This document shows positions 6,466 through 7,739 of a stretch of DNA of 7,739 bases, piece by piece (the first letter of the stretch is position 1; the number at the start of each line of letters is the position of its first letter). Source of the DNA: Clostridia bacterium (GTDB lineage Bacteria > Bacillota > Clostridia > Oscillospirales > CAG-272); the NCBI GenBank assembly GCA_017457465.1, contig JAFTHJ010000118.1:1-7739 (forward strand), read 5' to 3'. The position numbers and the translations under genes were made by a program. The notes below the pieces were generated by a model. That model searched no databases, was not told where the DNA came from, and worked only from the letters and a program-made list of their open reading frames with translations.

Positions 6466-6480
6466 TATAAAGTCTTTATA
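6466..6480. repeat. 15-bp inverted repeat upstream of the TR
   Basis: TATAAAG-T-CTTTATA is a perfect 7+1+7 inverted repeat lying between the GC-rich hairpin and the start of the TR. A one-base loop cannot form a good RNA hairpin, so a protein-binding site or a chance AT-rich palindrome are the alternatives. It also places a stop codon (6478-6476) in front of the open frame that runs through the TR. Confidence 0.35.
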
Positions 6481-6515
6481 AAAACCTTATTGTGTTTGTT
6501 GTGAGGCTTTGTTTA

Positions 6516-6535
6516 ACGGGGGAAAAGTCCCCCGT
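6516..6535. other. GC-rich hairpin/cruciform just downstream of the VR (DGR target-site element)
   Basis: ACGGGGGA (6516-6523) pairs perfectly with TCCCCCGT (6528-6535) around a 4-nt loop, AAAG on the plus strand. It lies 8 bp past the stop codon of the variable gene and 22 bp from the VR end. An 8-bp GC-rich stem with a 4-nt loop just after the IMH is what the Bordetella phage DGR needs for efficient target recognition, so the same role is inferred. It lacks a T-run on the minus strand (TTAAAC follows), which argues against a plain terminator. Confidence 0.7.
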
Positions 6536-6543
6536 ATTCCCCC

Positions 6544-7617
6544 TTAAAGAGGTTTATAACAAAGCCGTCCGCCGATGTCCGAGGCCGCAACGGAAGCGCC
6601 ACTGCCACCGTACCAGTACCAAAGACCCGCGTCCGCGACGTAAGACCAAACCCCGCCGACACACAACACGGAGCCATACGAGTAGCAGTAGTCGCAGAAG
6701 TACGAAGAATCGTCTCCGTATGCCTCCGTGCAGTAGCCAAGAATCGGGAGCTTTTCAAACGGCGTAACCTTGCTCATATAGCCGCCTTCCATATCTCTGT
6801 CGCCCATATAGATATACGGCATAGCGTTGTTCTCGCTGACATACTTCGTGGGGTCAAGGCAGATATACACCTTCTCGTCGACAAAATTGATGCCGTCGCA
6901 CCATTTGTAGACATTTCCCCAGAGGTTCTCAATGCCGCGATACTTGCAGGCGTGGAGTCCGTCAGAATTGCAGGTGTCGCATCCACTTTCGTGGTTTGCG
7001 TTCCAAGAGCCGCTTGCGGTTTTTACGGAGTCGGTGTGTCCCGTGATGATGGCGGCGGAGTTCTCGTAAGATGTCCAGCCAGCCATAATGCTCTGAGAGT
7101 TCGTGGTGGCAAACTCAATCATGAATAACTGCTTGATGATGGCATCAATCAAGAAGTCGTACTGCTGGTAGCCTTCACCGTTTGCCTTGCAAGCCGTTCT
7201 CATGTCGACAATATTGATGTTGACAAGAACAGTCTGACCGCTCTTGGACGATGCCTTTGCGGACGAGCCAGAGGCTTCATATTTGCCGACCAGCACATAG
7301 TCAAGCTCGTTGCCCTTGCCGTCGATAAACAGCGTGGAGAAGCCGTCGTAACGACAGCCAGAAATTTGATACTTGTATGTGCCGTTTCCGTTTTTGGTCA
7401 CCTTGGTGTAGAATTTAGGGATTCTGATGAACACATTACCGAGTTCATCAACCACCTCCTGCATCTCACTCCAAGGATAACAATGGCTGAAGTCGCTGGT
7501 AATCTCGCTCGCACCGATGGTGTAAGTAAGACCAACGGCGGCATCGGTACGCGTGAGCGAGGGACTCGACTGCCCGACACCGTCTACGCCATAAATTTTT
7601 GTTTTTTCAAGTAACAT
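6544..7617 (-). CDS. DGR variable (target) protein with C-type-lectin/FGE-like C-terminal domain, probable phage tail-tip or receptor-binding protein
   Basis: This 357-aa protein carries the hypervariable site at its C-terminus. Residues 1-130 are beta-rich (for example VFIRIPKFYTKV). The C-terminal half has the sulfatase-modifying-factor/lectin-like signature YRGIENLWGNVYKWCDGINF (226-245) and ends in the typical GLWYWYGG...DIGGRLCYKPL frame. The VR covers residues about 316-354. Compared with the TR, 13 residues differ while the Trp, Gly, Leu and Cys scaffold is kept, as expected for ligand-facing positions on a lectin fold. Two CxxC pairs (213-216, 308-311) are unusual. ATG 7617-7615 follows GGAGGA/AGGAGG (7633-7627) 10 nt upstream. 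The preceding coiled-coil gene stops 17 bp before it. Receptor binding is inference from known DGR targets such as Mtd. Confidence 0.93.
   Translation of the reverse strand: MLLEKTKIYGVDGVGQSSPSLTRTDAAVGLTYTIGASEITSDFSHCYPWSEMQEVVDELGNVFIRIPKFYTKVTKNGNGTYKYQISGCRYDGFSTLFIDGKGNELDYVLVGKYEASGSSAKASSKSGQTVLVNINIVDMRTACKANGEGYQQYDFLIDAIIKQLFMIEFATTNSQSIMAGWTSYENSAAIITGHTDSVKTASGSWNANHESGCDTCNSDGLHACKYRGIENLWGNVYKWCDGINFVDEKVYICLDPTKYVSENNAMPYIYMGDRDMEGGYMSKVTPFEKLPILGYCTEAYGDDSSYFCDYCYSYGSVLCVGGVWSYVADAGLWYWYGGSGASVAASDIGGRLCYKPL
6558..6671 (-). repeat. DGR variable repeat (VR) at the 3' end of the target gene
   Basis: This is the partner of the TR, same orientation, 230 bp upstream in transcription order. 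All substitution classes at adenine occur: AAT to GTT, AAC to TCT, TAC, GAC, GGC and GCC, GAC to GTC and GGC, ATT to CTT, CGA to CGG. Runs without adenine in the TR, such as the one over GGTCTTTGG, are identical. The VR ends 11 bp before the TAA, so diversification reaches almost to the C-terminus. Confidence 0.95.
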
Positions 7618-7626
7618 AAGAATGTG

Positions 7627-7644
7627 TCCTCCTGTTATGTTGTT
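7627..7644 (-). repeat. Direct repeat copy 1 flanking the DGR cassette
   Basis: On the minus strand AACAACATAACA is followed by GGAGGA. It spans the last codons and stop of the upstream coiled-coil gene (ending ThrThr-stop) and the ribosome binding site of the target gene. Copy 2 lies at 5133-5152, on the other side of the target-TR-RT unit. Confidence 0.6.
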
Positions 7645-7739
7645 TCGAGACCATCCAGTCTCTTTTTGATTTTGCGAAGTTCGCGGTCTATTTCGCCGCC
7701 CTTGGTATACCCACCAGCTTTTTCTGCCTCCGAGGAGTA
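7635..7739 (-). CDS. C-terminal end of an upstream coiled-coil protein (5' end outside the window)
   Basis: The minus-strand frame is open from the window end to TAA at 7637-7635, giving 34 residues: a Gly/Lys turn (AGGYTKGGE) and then an amphipathic charged helix (IDRELRKIKKRLDGLETT). The helix has heptad-like Ile/Leu spacing, typical of the end of an oligomeric coil. The stop lies 17 bp before the target gene ATG, so they are probably co-transcribed. It may be a tail or baseplate component, but too little is visible to name it. Confidence 0.65.
   Translation of the reverse strand, partial: YSSEAEKAGGYTKGGEIDRELRKIKKRLDGLETT

Larger units (their letters stand above)
2197..7739. mobile_element. 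Putative prophage end (late/tail-lysis side) inserted next to tRNA-Ser, carrying a DGR
   Basis: From the tRNA onward the gene content changes from host metabolism and transport to a compact one-strand operon. That operon holds a diversified lectin-fold protein, an RT, coiled-coil proteins and small membrane proteins. Base composition also shifts: the line beginning at 4501 has 38 G+C of 60, the line at 5341 only 23 of 60. DGRs of this form are frequent in phages of gut bacteria, and tRNA 3' ends are common attachment sites. No integrase, capsid, portal or endolysin gene is present here, so the left boundary at the tRNA is an inference and the right boundary is outside the window. Confidence 0.6.

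Noticed and set aside
6516..6535. GC-rich hairpin as a simple intrinsic terminator of the target gene
   Set aside because: No T-run follows on the minus strand and the RT gene downstream lacks an evident promoter of its own, so a DGR target-site role fits better; partial attenuation is still possible.
6196..6543. CRISPR array or other tandem repeat in the non-coding stretch
   Set aside because: Only one long repeat pair exists, at 230 bp offset with adenine-specific differences; there are no regularly spaced short repeats.

Overview
The window looks like a junction between a low-to-medium GC, Gram-positive (Firmicutes/Clostridia-like, probably gut) chromosome and the right-hand end of a prophage or phage-derived element that carries a diversity-generating retroelement (DGR). 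The Clostridia assignment is an inference. It rests on strong AGGAGG-type ribosome binding sites, a CCA-encoding tRNA-Ser gene, perfect sigma-A-type promoters and the character of the host proteins.

Host side (1-2196). Two translationally coupled minus-strand genes encode a HAD-family phosphatase and a MATE/MepA-type efflux transporter; the transporter is cut by the window start. They are transcribed divergently from a tRNA-Ser(GCT) gene with a textbook promoter. A perfect 16-bp palindrome lies between the two opposed promoters. A strong hairpin terminator follows the tRNA and also lies directly after the last gene of the element, so the two transcription units converge on it.

Element side (about 2197-7739). 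Everything here is on the minus strand and reads as one tightly packed late-type operon. In transcription order it holds: the 3' end of a coiled-coil protein gene (7739-7635); a 357-aa protein with a C-type-lectin/FGE-like C-terminus (7617-6544); a 348-bp non-coding stretch with a GC-rich hairpin and the DGR template repeat; a 350-aa DGR-type reverse transcriptase (6195-5143); a 64-aa protein; a 151-aa beta-rich plus coiled-coil protein; a 257-aa secreted or anchored membrane protein; a 119-aa multi-spanning holin-sized protein; and a 332-aa four-helix membrane protein ending at the terminator.

The DGR call is direct. A 114-bp repeat occurs at exactly 230 bp offset, once at the 3' end of the 357-aa gene (variable repeat, VR) and once between that gene and the RT gene (template repeat, TR). 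They differ at 20 positions, and 19 of these are adenines of the TR on the coding strand. Thirteen amino acids of the lectin-like C-terminus are thereby changed, mostly at AAC/AAT codons. The RT would copy the TR RNA with errors at adenines and the cDNA would replace the VR, diversifying what is probably a tail-tip or receptor-binding protein.

Less expected points are the absence of a recognisable Avd accessory gene, near-identical short direct repeats bracketing the whole target-TR-RT cassette, two mutually exclusive hairpins after the VR, and a set of three uncharacterised membrane-protein genes next to the attachment-like tRNA. No capsid, portal, integrase or endolysin gene lies in the window, so prophage status is inferred.
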